Shown: one piece after another, positions 43,587-52,471 of the stretch | How the letters are laid out: the number at the start of each line of letters is the position of its first letter | Numbering within the stretch: position 1 is the stretch's first letter | Source: Putridiphycobacter sp965230485 | GTDB lineage: Bacteria > Bacteroidota > Bacteroidia > Flavobacteriales_D > Crocinitomicaceae | Direction: 5' to 3' | Assembly: GCA_965230485.1 (NCBI GenBank) | Contig: CBDDLA010000001.1 | Coordinates: forward strand, 1,116,001-1,180,000 | Length of the DNA: 64,000 nt | Made by a program: the position numbers and the translations under genes | Notes under the pieces: model-generated | Told to the model about the DNA's origin: nothing | Seen by the model: the letters and a program-made list of their open reading frames with translations, nothing else | Database searches by the model: none

Positions 43587-44465
43587 ATGGTTGATTTAAA
43601 GGATATTATTAAGAAATTTGATTTAAAAGCTGTTGGTAATATTGAAAGAAAAATAGAAAAAGTTACCGCACTTAGTAATCAAGTTGAAAATGGAATAACT
43701 TGGGCCAAGGCCAATCAATATGCCGAGCAGATAACTGTTGGTACACTTCTCGTCAACGAAAAAATTGATTTTGTTCCAAAAAAAGATGTTACTTATATTG
43801 TAACAAAAAAAGATGCCAAATTAACGCTTTCACTTATCATGAAAGCATTTTTTGCACCTCAACCAGAATACTATCTCTACAATGATGTAGAAACCCACAG
43901 AAAAAATCCCAATATAAAAATTGCAGATAGTGTATTTATAGGCAAAAACGTCACTATTGGAGATGGCACTATTCTTCATCCTTATGCCGTTATTGAGGCT
44001 GATTGTATTATAGGTGAAAATTGTGTTATTAAACCCCATACCTCAATTGGATCTGAAGGAATGGGCATTGCACTTAATCCGGAAACAGATTTATTAGAAA
44101 AGCTCCCGCAAATTGGAAACGTTATTATCGAAAATAATGTGGATATTGGCCCAAATACAACCGTAAGAAGAGGTGCACTTGGTCAAACTCTTATTAAAGA
44201 AGGATGTAAAATTGGAGCACTCATTAATATTGGCCATAATTGTATCATTGGAAGAAATGTTATACTGACTTGCAATATTGTAACTTCTGGATCTTCTGTT
44301 ATTGGCGACTACGTTTACATTGGTGTTAACGCCATGATAAGAAATGGTATTTCTATAGGAGAAAAAACACAAATAGGAATGGGCGCTGTTGTCACTAAAT
44401 CAATACCTGCCAATGTAATTGCCTATGGCAATCCTGCCAAAGTAATTCGGTCAAATGAGCAATAA
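43587..44465 (+). CDS. LpxD-like UDP-sugar N-acyltransferase
   Basis: A 292-aa trimeric-type acyltransferase. Residues ~1-100 form an alpha/beta domain like the uridine-binding domain of LpxD (GITWAKANQYAEQITVGTLL). Residues ~110-280 are a left-handed beta-helix with many hexapeptides (FIGKNVTIGDGTILHPYAVI, VIKPHTSIGSEGMGIALN, INIGHNCIIGRNVILTCNI). The His in GALINIGHNC lies at the catalytic position of LpxD. Because it sits in a glycan cluster between acyltransferase and glycosyltransferase genes, it may acylate an O-antigen amino sugar rather than lipid A. True LpxD is usually longer (~340 aa) and linked to lpxA or fabZ. Its last 11 bp overlap the next gene. Confidence 0.82.
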   Translation: MVDLKDIIKKFDLKAVGNIERKIEKVTALSNQVENGITWAKANQYAEQITVGTLLVNEKIDFVPKKDVTYIVTKKDAKLTLSLIMKAFFAPQPEYYLYNDVETHRKNPNIKIADSVFIGKNVTIGDGTILHPYAVIEADCIIGENCVIKPHTSIGSEGMGIALNPETDLLEKLPQIGNVIIENNVDIGPNTTVRRGALGQTLIKEGCKIGALINIGHNCIIGRNVILTCNIVTSGSSVIGDYVYIGVNAMIRNGISIGEKTQIGMGAVVTKSIPANVIAYGNPAKVIRSNEQ

Positions 44466-45726
44466 TATCTTAATAATAAGCCACTTTTTCCCTCCTATAC
44501 CTGGTGTTGGAGGTAGAAGATGGACAAAGTTTGTAAAGTACCTTACAAAAAAAGACGATATTAATATCCATGTTATTTCTGCAAAAAATAATATTAAGAA
44601 TATTGAGTCTAGCTTCGTTTCAGAATTAAGCAATATTGACTTCAAGCATACACAATTAGATTCAAATTATCCCAAATACCTTGAACTACTTGATTACAGC
44701 CAACCAAATCTGTTCAGGAAAGTAATGTTTAGAGTCCAACTTTTTTTACTAAAAAAAAGAGTAAAAGGTAATTATTGGGATTTTAGTGTGCTTTGGAAGA
44801 CTCATTTTAATAAAACCATTCCTGAGATTATTACAAACGAAAAAATTAACACCCTGATTATTTCAGGCACACCCTTTAGATATACAAAATTTGCTGTTGA
44901 CCTAAAAGACACATTCCCCAATTTAAATATAGTTTTAGATTATCGTGATCCGTGGAATGACTTTAATGACCCATATCCAATTTCTGAAGATAGGCATCAA
45001 TACGAAAGAGATCTTGAAAGAGAAGTCCTAAAAAAAGTAGATAAAATCATTACCGTTTCAGAATTTCAAAAAAAATTAATTATTACAAATGAGCCAGAAT
45101 CAGCACCTGTTTTTGTTATTCCTAATGGTTTTGATGAAGATGATTATCCAAAGGCTCTAACATCAGAAAATAAGTCTGAAAAAATAAAATTACTTCATTT
45201 TGGTACACTTCATGTTCTGAAAGATTATTATTGGATTCCGTTTTTTAATGCTATTAAAACATTGAAAATTAATCACCCAAGCATATATAATAAAATTCAA
45301 GTCGAATTAGTTGGTTATTGCCCTAAAGAAATTTTGAATTACATCAAAGAGCTTGATATTAGTGTAAAAGCATACGGAATGCTTGATCCTTTTGAAGCTT
45401 ATGACAAACTTAATCAAGCAGATGTTGCATTATGGTTTAAATATGATGGATCTCCGGGTGATTTTGCCACGAAGTTTGGAGATTATATCTCAACTAAAAA
45501 ATTTATGTGGACCTTTTCCGTTAAAGGAGCCGTTACTGATTATATAGAAAAATACGAAATCGGAAAAGTATTTTACAGAAATGAAGCTAATCTTGAAGAA
45601 AGGATTTACAATTCATTGGTCGAAATCGAAGACAAGGAAAGTAGAGTTTTCAACCCCAATTATGACCCTAGCGACCTTCAAATACGGAGCTTGACAGATA
45701 AATTATTACAGGTTTTAGGAAACTAA
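44455..45726 (+). CDS. Glycosyltransferase (GT4-like), third gene of the acyltransferase operon
   Basis: A 423-aa GT-B type enzyme. The N-terminus NILIISHFFPPIPGVGGRRW is the common start of Bacteroidota GT4 enzymes. TLIISGTPFRYTKFAVDL and LDYRDPWNDFND follow, and VFVIPNGFDEDDYP marks the domain border near residue 225. The donor half has KIKLLHFGTLHVLKDYYW and DVALWFKYDGSPGDFATKFG; the usual GT4 'E-x7-E' motif is not well kept, so it is a divergent member. It overlaps the LpxD-like gene by 11 bp and converges on a PIG-L gene with 1 bp between stops. Confidence 0.8.
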   Translation: MSNNILIISHFFPPIPGVGGRRWTKFVKYLTKKDDINIHVISAKNNIKNIESSFVSELSNIDFKHTQLDSNYPKYLELLDYSQPNLFRKVMFRVQLFLLKKRVKGNYWDFSVLWKTHFNKTIPEIITNEKINTLIISGTPFRYTKFAVDLKDTFPNLNIVLDYRDPWNDFNDPYPISEDRHQYERDLEREVLKKVDKIITVSEFQKKLIITNEPESAPVFVIPNGFDEDDYPKALTSENKSEKIKLLHFGTLHVLKDYYWIPFFNAIKTLKINHPSIYNKIQVELVGYCPKEILNYIKELDISVKAYGMLDPFEAYDKLNQADVALWFKYDGSPGDFATKFGDYISTKKFMWTFSVKGAVTDYIEKYEIGKVFYRNEANLEERIYNSLVEIEDKESRVFNPNYDPSDLQIRSLTDKLLQVLGN

Positions 45727-45727
45727 G

Positions 45728-46351
45728 TTAGTTAATCCAACGCAGGACTTCAAAAGTTTCAGCATATTCTGTATTAACTTGTATTCCTCTCACCACTGCT
45801 AAAGATTTAATAAATTCAGAACTTGCATACGGACGGTGCGCCTGAGACTTGTATTTCTTCAAAGCATCAATTTTAGCTTTCAGATTATCAGGAGATAATT
45901 TGTAAAAGCAAGACGTTTGAAACGATATATTGTTCCATGGCATTTCGTATGACAATATTGATGTAAATTTAAATGCCCTCAACGCCTCATCTGCGATAGT
46001 TTTGTGATCTTGATGTAAATCAGTAAGAGCAGGAATAAATACTAAATCAGGATTAATTCTATTTCTGATTTTTATGATGTCGTCTAAAATTTCTTGCCTT
46101 TTATAATTAAAAGTCCTGACATTATATTTTAATAAAATTAGATTATCAGGCTTAATTCCAAGTATACTTGTTGCGGCCTTTACCTCAGTGATTAATATAT
46201 CAGACGGAAAATGAGATAAAACAGATTGCTCACATGCCGAAAAAGCAACATAATAAACTTCATTACCTTCTTCAATTAATTTATTAATTGTTCCTCCGCA
46301 ACCAAATTCACCATCATCAGTATGCGGCGCCAAAACTAAAACTTTTTTCAT
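45728..46351 (-). CDS. PIG-L (LmbE-like) zinc-dependent deacetylase
   Basis: A 207-aa enzyme predicted to remove acetyl groups from N-acetyl sugars or related metabolites. The zinc site is visible: VLAPHTDDGEFGCGGTINKL near residue 6 (family motif 'AHPDDE', here PHTDDGE) and LTDLHQDHKTIADEALRAF near residue 112 with the HxDH motif. It is placed beside acyltransferase and glycosyltransferase genes, so a surface amino sugar is a plausible substrate. Bacillithiol or lincosamide-like roles cannot be excluded. It seems to be a single gene. Confidence 0.87.
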   Translation of the reverse strand: MKKVLVLAPHTDDGEFGCGGTINKLIEEGNEVYYVAFSACEQSVLSHFPSDILITEVKAATSILGIKPDNLILLKYNVRTFNYKRQEILDDIIKIRNRINPDLVFIPALTDLHQDHKTIADEALRAFKFTSILSYEMPWNNISFQTSCFYKLSPDNLKAKIDALKKYKSQAHRPYASSEFIKSLAVVRGIQVNTEYAETFEVLRWIN

Positions 46352-46426
46352 AGGGATAATTAAACGCTAAACTGAACAAAAAGCTCAGATACTATAAAAA
46401 TCTCGTCATTAGAAATAATCCAGCAA

Positions 46427-47359
46427 TTAAAATCTTGCTTTTGTTTTTCCAAATCTACTCTTACTTCTATATAACCAAGAATAGCTTCTATTGAATCCGT
46501 TATTAGATTTTATGACGAAACTATAAGAAAGTGTCATCATAATAAAACTATCATTCGCTTTTTCTCCGCGTTTATTAGGATTTTCCTGACCAGGGATTTT
46601 AGGACCATAATTTGCTCTATTAGGATAGTCCTGACCTGTATAGTCTAATTCTGGGTTTCTATTAGCAAGAATTGGGGCCAATGGGTCGGAACTCATTTCT
46701 GAAGGATCAACGTAAACTGTAGATACATCATCTATATAATCAGTAAAGGTATAATTCCATGACAATTCAAATCCAAATCTATGTTGTTTTCTGTAAGTGA
46801 AGTAAAAACCAGCTCCAACAGGAATAGAAAATGCCAACTTTGTGTAGTCCTTACCTTCAGTCATTAAAGGTCTTAACTTAACCGTTTGCCCGTTGTATTC
46901 GGCTTTTGGATTGTGAAAAATACCGCCAAGTCCAGCAAAGATGTAGGTTTTAAAATCAGTTCTATATCGTCCTCTCTTTCCAACATCAGCCATAGCTAAT
47001 TGAGAAGGATAAAATTCGAATTTATAATCCAAAGCCAGAATATCATTTTTAAAACTTAAATTTCTAGCTTGTCTTCCTCGGTTATCAGATTCAGAATCTG
47101 CACCCTGAACCCTAGCAACATTGAAACCAAATTGATGCGCAAAATATGGATTAAATCGATATCTGACAAAGGCTCCGAATCCCCATCTGGTGTCTTTTAA
47201 TTCTAGATTAAGAATGAATGGTCGAGCTAAATCTCCCCCTCCAATGTCACCTAAATAGTTTGCAACGCCCGCTCTCACGCCAAAACCAAGGTTGTATTTT
47301 TGGCTTAATCCGCTATAATGCAGTGTAATAACTAAAAAAACGAAAAATATTTTTTTCAT
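46427..47359 (-). CDS. DUF6089 outer membrane beta-barrel protein
   Basis: A 310-aa exported protein (signal KKIFFVFLVITLHYSGLSQ) with alternating strands typical of small outer membrane barrels. LGFGVRAGVANYLGDIGGGD and WGFGAFVRYRFNPYFAHQFG open the barrel, and IFAGLGGIFHNPKAEYNGQ and FGFELSWNYTFTDYIDDVST lie mid-way. This matches the DUF6089 group of Bacteroidota. The C-terminal DSFIMMTLSYSFVI fits a final strand with aromatic residues. The function is unknown. It carries its own promoter with a two-part match. Confidence 0.82.
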   Translation of the reverse strand: MKKIFFVFLVITLHYSGLSQKYNLGFGVRAGVANYLGDIGGGDLARPFILNLELKDTRWGFGAFVRYRFNPYFAHQFGFNVARVQGADSESDNRGRQARNLSFKNDILALDYKFEFYPSQLAMADVGKRGRYRTDFKTYIFAGLGGIFHNPKAEYNGQTVKLRPLMTEGKDYTKLAFSIPVGAGFYFTYRKQHRFGFELSWNYTFTDYIDDVSTVYVDPSEMSSDPLAPILANRNPELDYTGQDYPNRANYGPKIPGQENPNKRGEKANDSFIMMTLSYSFVIKSNNGFNRSYSWLYRSKSRFGKTKARF

Positions 47360-47379
47360 ACTGGTTTTGTATTTAGCTA

Positions 47380-47387
47380 CAAAAATA
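47380..47387 (-). promoter_or_regulatory. -7 element TATTTTTG for the DUF6089 gene
   Basis: A full TAnnTTTG match on the minus strand, 20 nt before the ATG. A TTG lies 22 nt further upstream (47410-47412 on the plus axis), close to the Bacteroidota -33 spacing. Confidence 0.6.
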
Positions 47388-47486
47388 AATTTTTACATTA
47401 AATAATACGCAATAAATCTCTTTTTTTATTAAAAATAGTGCAAAGTAGCTTCTTATAACTATTTTCGTTGCAAACAAAAAAGTTGT

Positions 47487-48440
47487 ATGTCTAATAAAAT
47501 TATTTCACTTTTTAACATCAAATACCCCATCATTCAAGCTGGTATGATATGGTGTTCAGGATGGGAATTAGCAAGTACTGTTTCGAATGCGGGAGGTCTT
47601 GGCATTATTGGCTCAGGATCAATGTATCCAGCTGTTTTAGAAGAGCATATTGTTAAATGTAAAGCTGCAACAAAAAAGCCTTTTGCGGTCAACCTGCCAA
47701 TGCTATATCCAGATATCGAAAAACACATTGAAACCATAATAAAACATGAAGTAAAGATTGTTTTTACCTCAGCTGGTAATCCAAAGACTTATACTTCTTA
47801 TTTAAAGTCACATGGAATTACAGTTGTTCACGTAGTTTCAAGTCTTAAATTTGCCTTAAAAGCACAAGATTCGGGTGTTGATGCAGTGGTTGCTGAAGGA
47901 TTTGAAGCCGGTGGGCATAATGGTCGTGAAGAAATGACGACTTTTACCTTGATTCCAATTGTTGCTAAAAAATTAAAAATACCTTTAATAGCAGCCGGTG
48001 GCATTGGAACTGGAAAAACAATGTTAGCAGCAATGGTTTTAGGAGCTGATGCAGTTCAAATTGGAAGCCGTTTTGTTGCCTCACTTGAATCATCAGCACA
48101 TCAAAATTTCAAAAATATTGTAGTACAATCGAACGAAGGTGATACTCAATTAACCCTGAAGGAAATTACACCTGTTAGATTAATTAAAAATGATTTTTAC
48201 GATAAGGTTCAAGATGCCTATAAAAATAAAGCCAGTACTGATGACCTTAAAAAGTTGTTGGGGCGAGGAAGAGCGAAAAAAGGCATGTTCGAAGGCGACT
48301 TAGTGGATGGAGAGCTGGAAATTGGTCAGATAGCTGGACTAATTTCAGACATCAAACCAGCAGCAAAAATTGTTGAAGAAATTATCATGGAATATCAAGA
48401 AGAGCGCTCACTTCTACAAAACGGGAAATATACTTTTTAA
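47487..48440 (+). CDS. Nitronate monooxygenase-like FMN enzyme
   Basis: A 317-aa TIM-barrel flavoprotein related to class I nitronate monooxygenases and to FabK-type reductases. KYPIIQAGMIWCSGWELAST opens the barrel. GGLGIIGSGSMYPAVLEEHI, VDAVVAEGFEAGGHNGREEM (near residue 131, FMN and active-site His region) and PLIAAGGIGTGKTMLAAMVLG, ADAVQIGSRFVA complete the flavin-binding pattern. The reaction in this organism is unknown. Its stop overlaps the start of the first M16 peptidase gene by 1 bp, which links the three genes 47487-50934. Confidence 0.87.
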   Translation: MSNKIISLFNIKYPIIQAGMIWCSGWELASTVSNAGGLGIIGSGSMYPAVLEEHIVKCKAATKKPFAVNLPMLYPDIEKHIETIIKHEVKIVFTSAGNPKTYTSYLKSHGITVVHVVSSLKFALKAQDSGVDAVVAEGFEAGGHNGREEMTTFTLIPIVAKKLKIPLIAAGGIGTGKTMLAAMVLGADAVQIGSRFVASLESSAHQNFKNIVVQSNEGDTQLTLKEITPVRLIKNDFYDKVQDAYKNKASTDDLKKLLGRGRAKKGMFEGDLVDGELEIGQIAGLISDIKPAAKIVEEIIMEYQEERSLLQNGKYTF

Positions 48441-49678
48441 TGATCAATCTAGAATATTATGAATTAAGAAATGGTTTGAGGGTTATTCTTCATCACGATC
48501 ATACTACACCCCTAGTTGTTGTAAATACGCTTTATGATGTTGGTGCCAGAGACGAAAAAGAAAGTCAAACAGGTTTTGCTCATCTTTTCGAGCACCTAAT
48601 GTTTGGGGGATCAATACATATTGAAGATTTTGACACACCACTACAATTAGCTGGAGGTGAATGCAACGCCTTCACAAACAATGATATTACAAATTATTAT
48701 TCAACCGTTCCTGCAAATAATATTGAAACTGCGTTATGGCTTGAAAGTGACCGTATGCTATCTTTAGCTTTTACTCAGAAAAGTTTGGATGTTCAAAAAA
48801 ATGTAGTTATAGAAGAATTTAAACAACGCTATTTAAATCAGCCTTATGGTGACGTTTGGCATCAGTTTAGACCACTAATTTTTAAAACACATCCTTATAA
48901 ATGGCCGACGATAGGTATCGAATTGAGCCACATAGAAAATGCCAAATTAGATGATGTAAAACGCTTTTTTAGAAAACATTATAACCCTCAGAATGCGATC
49001 CTTGTAATTGGCGGTAGCTTTGATAAAAAAACAATAAAAAATCAAATCGAAAAATGGTATGGCAATATTCCAAGTGGCAATAAATATGTCCGCAAAATAG
49101 CAGCTGAACCAATTCAAAAAGAGGAAAGAAGACTTCAAATTGAAAGAAAAGTGCCTTCTGATGCCATTTATATCGCATTTAGAATTGGAAATAGAGCCAG
49201 TAGTGATCATTATCATGGTGATCTGGTTTCAGACCTACTCAGTGGCAGTAAATCTTCAAGACTATATGAAAGGCTAGTAAAAAAGCAAAAGCTTTTTTCC
49301 CAAATTAATGCATACATATCAAGCGGGTTTGAGCATGGACTTTTCATTATAGCCGGTTTTCTGCAGAATAATGTTGATTTCAAAATAGCAGAAGAAGCTA
49401 TTTGGACAGAATTAAATCTAATAAAGACCAATAATTTAAAAAATAAGGAATTACAGAAAGTAAAAAATAAATTTAAAACGGCCAGAGAATTTCAGAACCA
49501 AAGTATATTAAATAGAGTTATGAATATCAGTCAATTTGCAGTATTAAATCGCTTAGATGAGTTAAATAATGAAATCGAAATCTATGAGAAAATTGAACGT
49601 GATCATATTAATCAATTTTGCATCAAATATTTTACCAAAATGAATGCAAATTATTTATTTGTAAAGGCTGAACAATGA
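48440..49678 (+). CDS. M16 zinc peptidase, catalytic subunit
   Basis: A 412-aa member of the insulinase/processing peptidase family. The HxxEH zinc motif lies at residues 48-52 in GFAHLFEHLMFGGS. The distal Glu lies in the helix with NVVIEEFKQRYLNQPYGDVW. The protein is a half-size M16 with two homologous domains (M16 and M16_C). No signal peptide is evident, so the pair may act inside the cell, unless leaderless. It overlaps the next gene, which encodes a non-catalytic partner, by 4 bp. Both together would form the clamshell chamber seen in M16B enzymes. Confidence 0.9.
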   Translation: MINLEYYELRNGLRVILHHDHTTPLVVVNTLYDVGARDEKESQTGFAHLFEHLMFGGSIHIEDFDTPLQLAGGECNAFTNNDITNYYSTVPANNIETALWLESDRMLSLAFTQKSLDVQKNVVIEEFKQRYLNQPYGDVWHQFRPLIFKTHPYKWPTIGIELSHIENAKLDDVKRFFRKHYNPQNAILVIGGSFDKKTIKNQIEKWYGNIPSGNKYVRKIAAEPIQKEERRLQIERKVPSDAIYIAFRIGNRASSDHYHGDLVSDLLSGSKSSRLYERLVKKQKLFSQINAYISSGFEHGLFIIAGFLQNNVDFKIAEEAIWTELNLIKTNNLKNKELQKVKNKFKTAREFQNQSILNRVMNISQFAVLNRLDELNNEIEIYEKIERDHINQFCIKYFTKMNANYLFVKAEQ

Positions 49679-50934
49679 ATAGAAAAATTGCCCCAGAGCT
49701 CAATCAAATTAATAAAATTGATCTAATACTCCCAAAAAAGATTGATTTGGGAAATAATATTGATTTATTTTGGATTAATGGTATACCTGACAATACCATC
49801 AAGTTAGACTTTATATGGAATGCTGGTTCGAAGCACCAAGAAAAACCGCTTATTTCTCAATTTTGTAATCATCTGATTTTTAGCGGAAGTAATGACTTGC
49901 CCTCCAATGAAATTGCTGAAAAAATTGATGAACTTGGCGGCTACTTGTCTCATTTGCAAAATAAAGATCATGCTGGTTTTACCGTATTTGGCCTAGTAGA
50001 TTCAATTCTTCCAATTTTTGATATTATTCAAACTACTTTTAAATTAGGTTTTTTTCCAGAAAATGAGCTTAAAAAATGGTCAGATATCAAAAAGAAAGAG
50101 TTTGAATTGAATGAAGAAAAAGTCAGTATAAATGCAAGAAAGCTATTTACAAAGAATCTATTTGGAAATAAACACCCTTATGGAAAGTTAGCAACACTAA
50201 GCGATTTTGATAATGTTAAACAGAAAGACCTTCAACATTTTTTTCAAAAACATTATATGGGTAAAAAACCAACACTATTTTTAGTCGGTAACGCACCTAT
50301 TAGTTTAATAGAAAACCTTGAGCACTTTGCTAAGCACTTTGAGGAAGAAGAAAATAACACTTTAAAAAATCGACCTAACCAGACGCCAGGTAAAACTTAC
50401 TTAAAAAAAGAGGGCAGTGTTCAGACAGCAATAAGAATTGGCAAATTATTAATTCATAAAAAGCATCCTGATTTTATACCATTTCAAGTCTTAAACACAG
50501 CTTTTGGAGGATATTTTGGGAGCAGACTAATGAAAAATATTCGGGAAGATAAAGGCTACACTTATGGAATCGGTTCAGGCATCTCGGTACTTGAAGACTC
50601 AACCTTCTTTTTTATTTCTACAGAAGTGGCTGTTGAAAAACGAGAAGCAACTTTAAAAGAGATATATTTTGAAATGGAAAGATTAAAAACGGAGTTGATT
50701 CCAGATGACGAATTAAGTGTTGTTAAAAACTATATGCTAGGTTCTTTTTTAAGAAATTCAGATGGAGCTATTGCCATGATGGAAAAGTATAAAAATTGCC
50801 ATTTACAAAACCTCGAAAAAAATTATTATTCGAACTACTTAAATGCCATAAATAAGATAACCTCAAAAAGAATTCAAGAAGTAGCCAATCAATATTTTAG
50901 TTTTGATGATTTGACAGAAGTTTCATTTGGTTAA
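49675..50934 (+). CDS. M16-family peptidase subunit without the zinc motif
   Basis: A 419-aa paralogue of the preceding gene. At the position of HxxEH it has SQFCNHLIFSGSN, so the zinc ligands are lost. The C-terminal substrate-binding R-x-n-Y motif is kept in FGSRLMKNIREDKGYTYGIG (near residue 281), with GGYFGSR before it. This split is known from M16B heterodimers, where one subunit carries zinc and the other carries the R/Y motif. It overlaps the catalytic gene by 4 bp (ATGA). Confidence 0.88.
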   Translation: MNRKIAPELNQINKIDLILPKKIDLGNNIDLFWINGIPDNTIKLDFIWNAGSKHQEKPLISQFCNHLIFSGSNDLPSNEIAEKIDELGGYLSHLQNKDHAGFTVFGLVDSILPIFDIIQTTFKLGFFPENELKKWSDIKKKEFELNEEKVSINARKLFTKNLFGNKHPYGKLATLSDFDNVKQKDLQHFFQKHYMGKKPTLFLVGNAPISLIENLEHFAKHFEEEENNTLKNRPNQTPGKTYLKKEGSVQTAIRIGKLLIHKKHPDFIPFQVLNTAFGGYFGSRLMKNIREDKGYTYGIGSGISVLEDSTFFFISTEVAVEKREATLKEIYFEMERLKTELIPDDELSVVKNYMLGSFLRNSDGAIAMMEKYKNCHLQNLEKNYYSNYLNAINKITSKRIQEVANQYFSFDDLTEVSFG

Positions 50935-50986
50935 TCTAATTTCATTTTAATTCGAAAGTATAAAAACATAATCTCGGCTAAAAGTT

Positions 50987-50994
50987 TAATTTTG
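50987..50994 (+). promoter_or_regulatory. -7 element TAATTTTG for the MBOAT gene pair
   Basis: A full TAnnTTTG match, 40 nt before the ATG at 51035. Confidence 0.45.
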
Positions 50995-51034
50995 GAATCA
51001 TCAAACAAAGTTGACTGAGGCTTAAACGTAAAAA

Positions 51035-52471
51035 ATGCTATTTAATTCAATTGATTTCGCGGTATTTCTTCCGATAGTATTTGTACTATACTGGTTTGTT
51101 TTTGGAAATAATTACAGAATTCAAAATGGGCTCTTAATTGTTGCTTCCTATGTATTTTATGGTTGGTGGGATTATCGTTTTTTATCTTTAATCGTTTTCA
51201 GTTCTATCGTTGATTATATAATTGCGCAACAAATAGAAAGTGGAAAAAATAAAAAAATTAAGAAGAAGCTTTTATATTTAAGTCTTACTACCAATCTTGG
51301 TTTACTTTGTTTATTTAAGTACTTTAACTTCTTTGTAGAAAACTTTGAATCAGCCTTTACATTTTTCGGATATAAATTTGAAGGCATAATGCTTGACGTT
51401 ATTTTACCTGTTGGGATTAGTTTTTATACTTTCCAGACATTGAGCTATACAATTGACGTCTATAGAGGTAACATTAGAGCCACAAAACAAGTGGATTCCT
51501 TTTTTGCTTTTGTAAGCTTTTTCCCGCAATTAGTAGCAGGACCAATTGAAAGAGCCACTAATCTATTACCACAATTTCAAGCAAAAAGAATTTTTATTTA
51601 TCCTAAAGCGGTAGACGGATTGCGTCAGATATTATGGGGTTTATTAAAGAAGGTAGTTATTGCAGATAATTGTGCCACTATTGTTAATTCAGTATTTGCA
51701 AATTATGAAACGGAAACATCAGGAATGCTTATTCTCGGAGCAATTGCTTTTGCCTTTCAGATTTATGGTGATTTTTCAGGTTATTCAGATATTGCCATTG
51801 GCTTATCAAGACTATTCGGGTTTAATTTGATGGCGAATTTCGCATTTCCTTATTTTTCAAGAGATATCGGCGAATTTTGGAGACGTTGGCACATATCCCT
51901 GTCAACATGGTTTAGAGATTATTTATATATTCCATTAGGCGGAAGCAGAGGCGGAACAGGCAAGAAAGTAAGAAATACATTCATTATTTTTATTGTAAGT
52001 GGATTTTGGCATGGTGCCAATTGGACTTTTATTGTTTGGGGTGCGTTAAATGCAATCTTCTTTCTGCCTTTGCTTCTTACAAAAACCAATAGAAAAAATA
52101 CTGCTTCAATATCAGGCTCTAGTCATTTCCCGTCTCTTAGAGTTGTATTTAGTATTCTTTTAACCTTTGTGCTAACTTGTTTTGCCTGGATTTTTTTCAG
52201 GGCAGATTCTGTCTATATTGCCTATCAATACATTATTAATATATTCTCTAAGTCTTTAAGCTTAAATTTAGATTACAGCATTATTATGACAATGTTGTTA
52301 GTGGTCATTTTTACCATTATCGAGTGGCTTAGTAGAAACAAAAAGCACGTACTCGAAAATATTGACTTCATACTTCCTAGGTGGGTAAACTGGGGCATTT
52401 ATATTACTGTATCATTAACTATATTCGTTTTTGGTGGAGACCAGCAGGACTTCATTTATTTTCAGTTTTAA
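51035..52471 (+). CDS. MBOAT-family membrane O-acyltransferase (AlgI-like)
   Basis: A 478-aa protein with about ten membrane segments. The AlgI core is strong: VGISFYTFQTLSYTIDVYRG near residue 128, FFPQLVAGPIERATNLLPQF, FWRRWHISLSTWFRDYLYIP near 285 and FIVSGFWHGANWTFIVWGAL near 325, with the catalytic His in SGFWHGANW. AlgI-type enzymes pass acetyl groups across the inner membrane for O-acetylation of exported polysaccharides. The next gene starts 1 bp after the stop and encodes an SGNH-like protein, the usual partner that completes transfer in the periplasm. The target glycan is unknown. Confidence 0.92.
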   Translation: MLFNSIDFAVFLPIVFVLYWFVFGNNYRIQNGLLIVASYVFYGWWDYRFLSLIVFSSIVDYIIAQQIESGKNKKIKKKLLYLSLTTNLGLLCLFKYFNFFVENFESAFTFFGYKFEGIMLDVILPVGISFYTFQTLSYTIDVYRGNIRATKQVDSFFAFVSFFPQLVAGPIERATNLLPQFQAKRIFIYPKAVDGLRQILWGLLKKVVIADNCATIVNSVFANYETETSGMLILGAIAFAFQIYGDFSGYSDIAIGLSRLFGFNLMANFAFPYFSRDIGEFWRRWHISLSTWFRDYLYIPLGGSRGGTGKKVRNTFIIFIVSGFWHGANWTFIVWGALNAIFFLPLLLTKTNRKNTASISGSSHFPSLRVVFSILLTFVLTCFAWIFFRADSVYIAYQYIINIFSKSLSLNLDYSIIMTMLLVVIFTIIEWLSRNKKHVLENIDFILPRWVNWGIYITVSLTIFVFGGDQQDFIYFQF

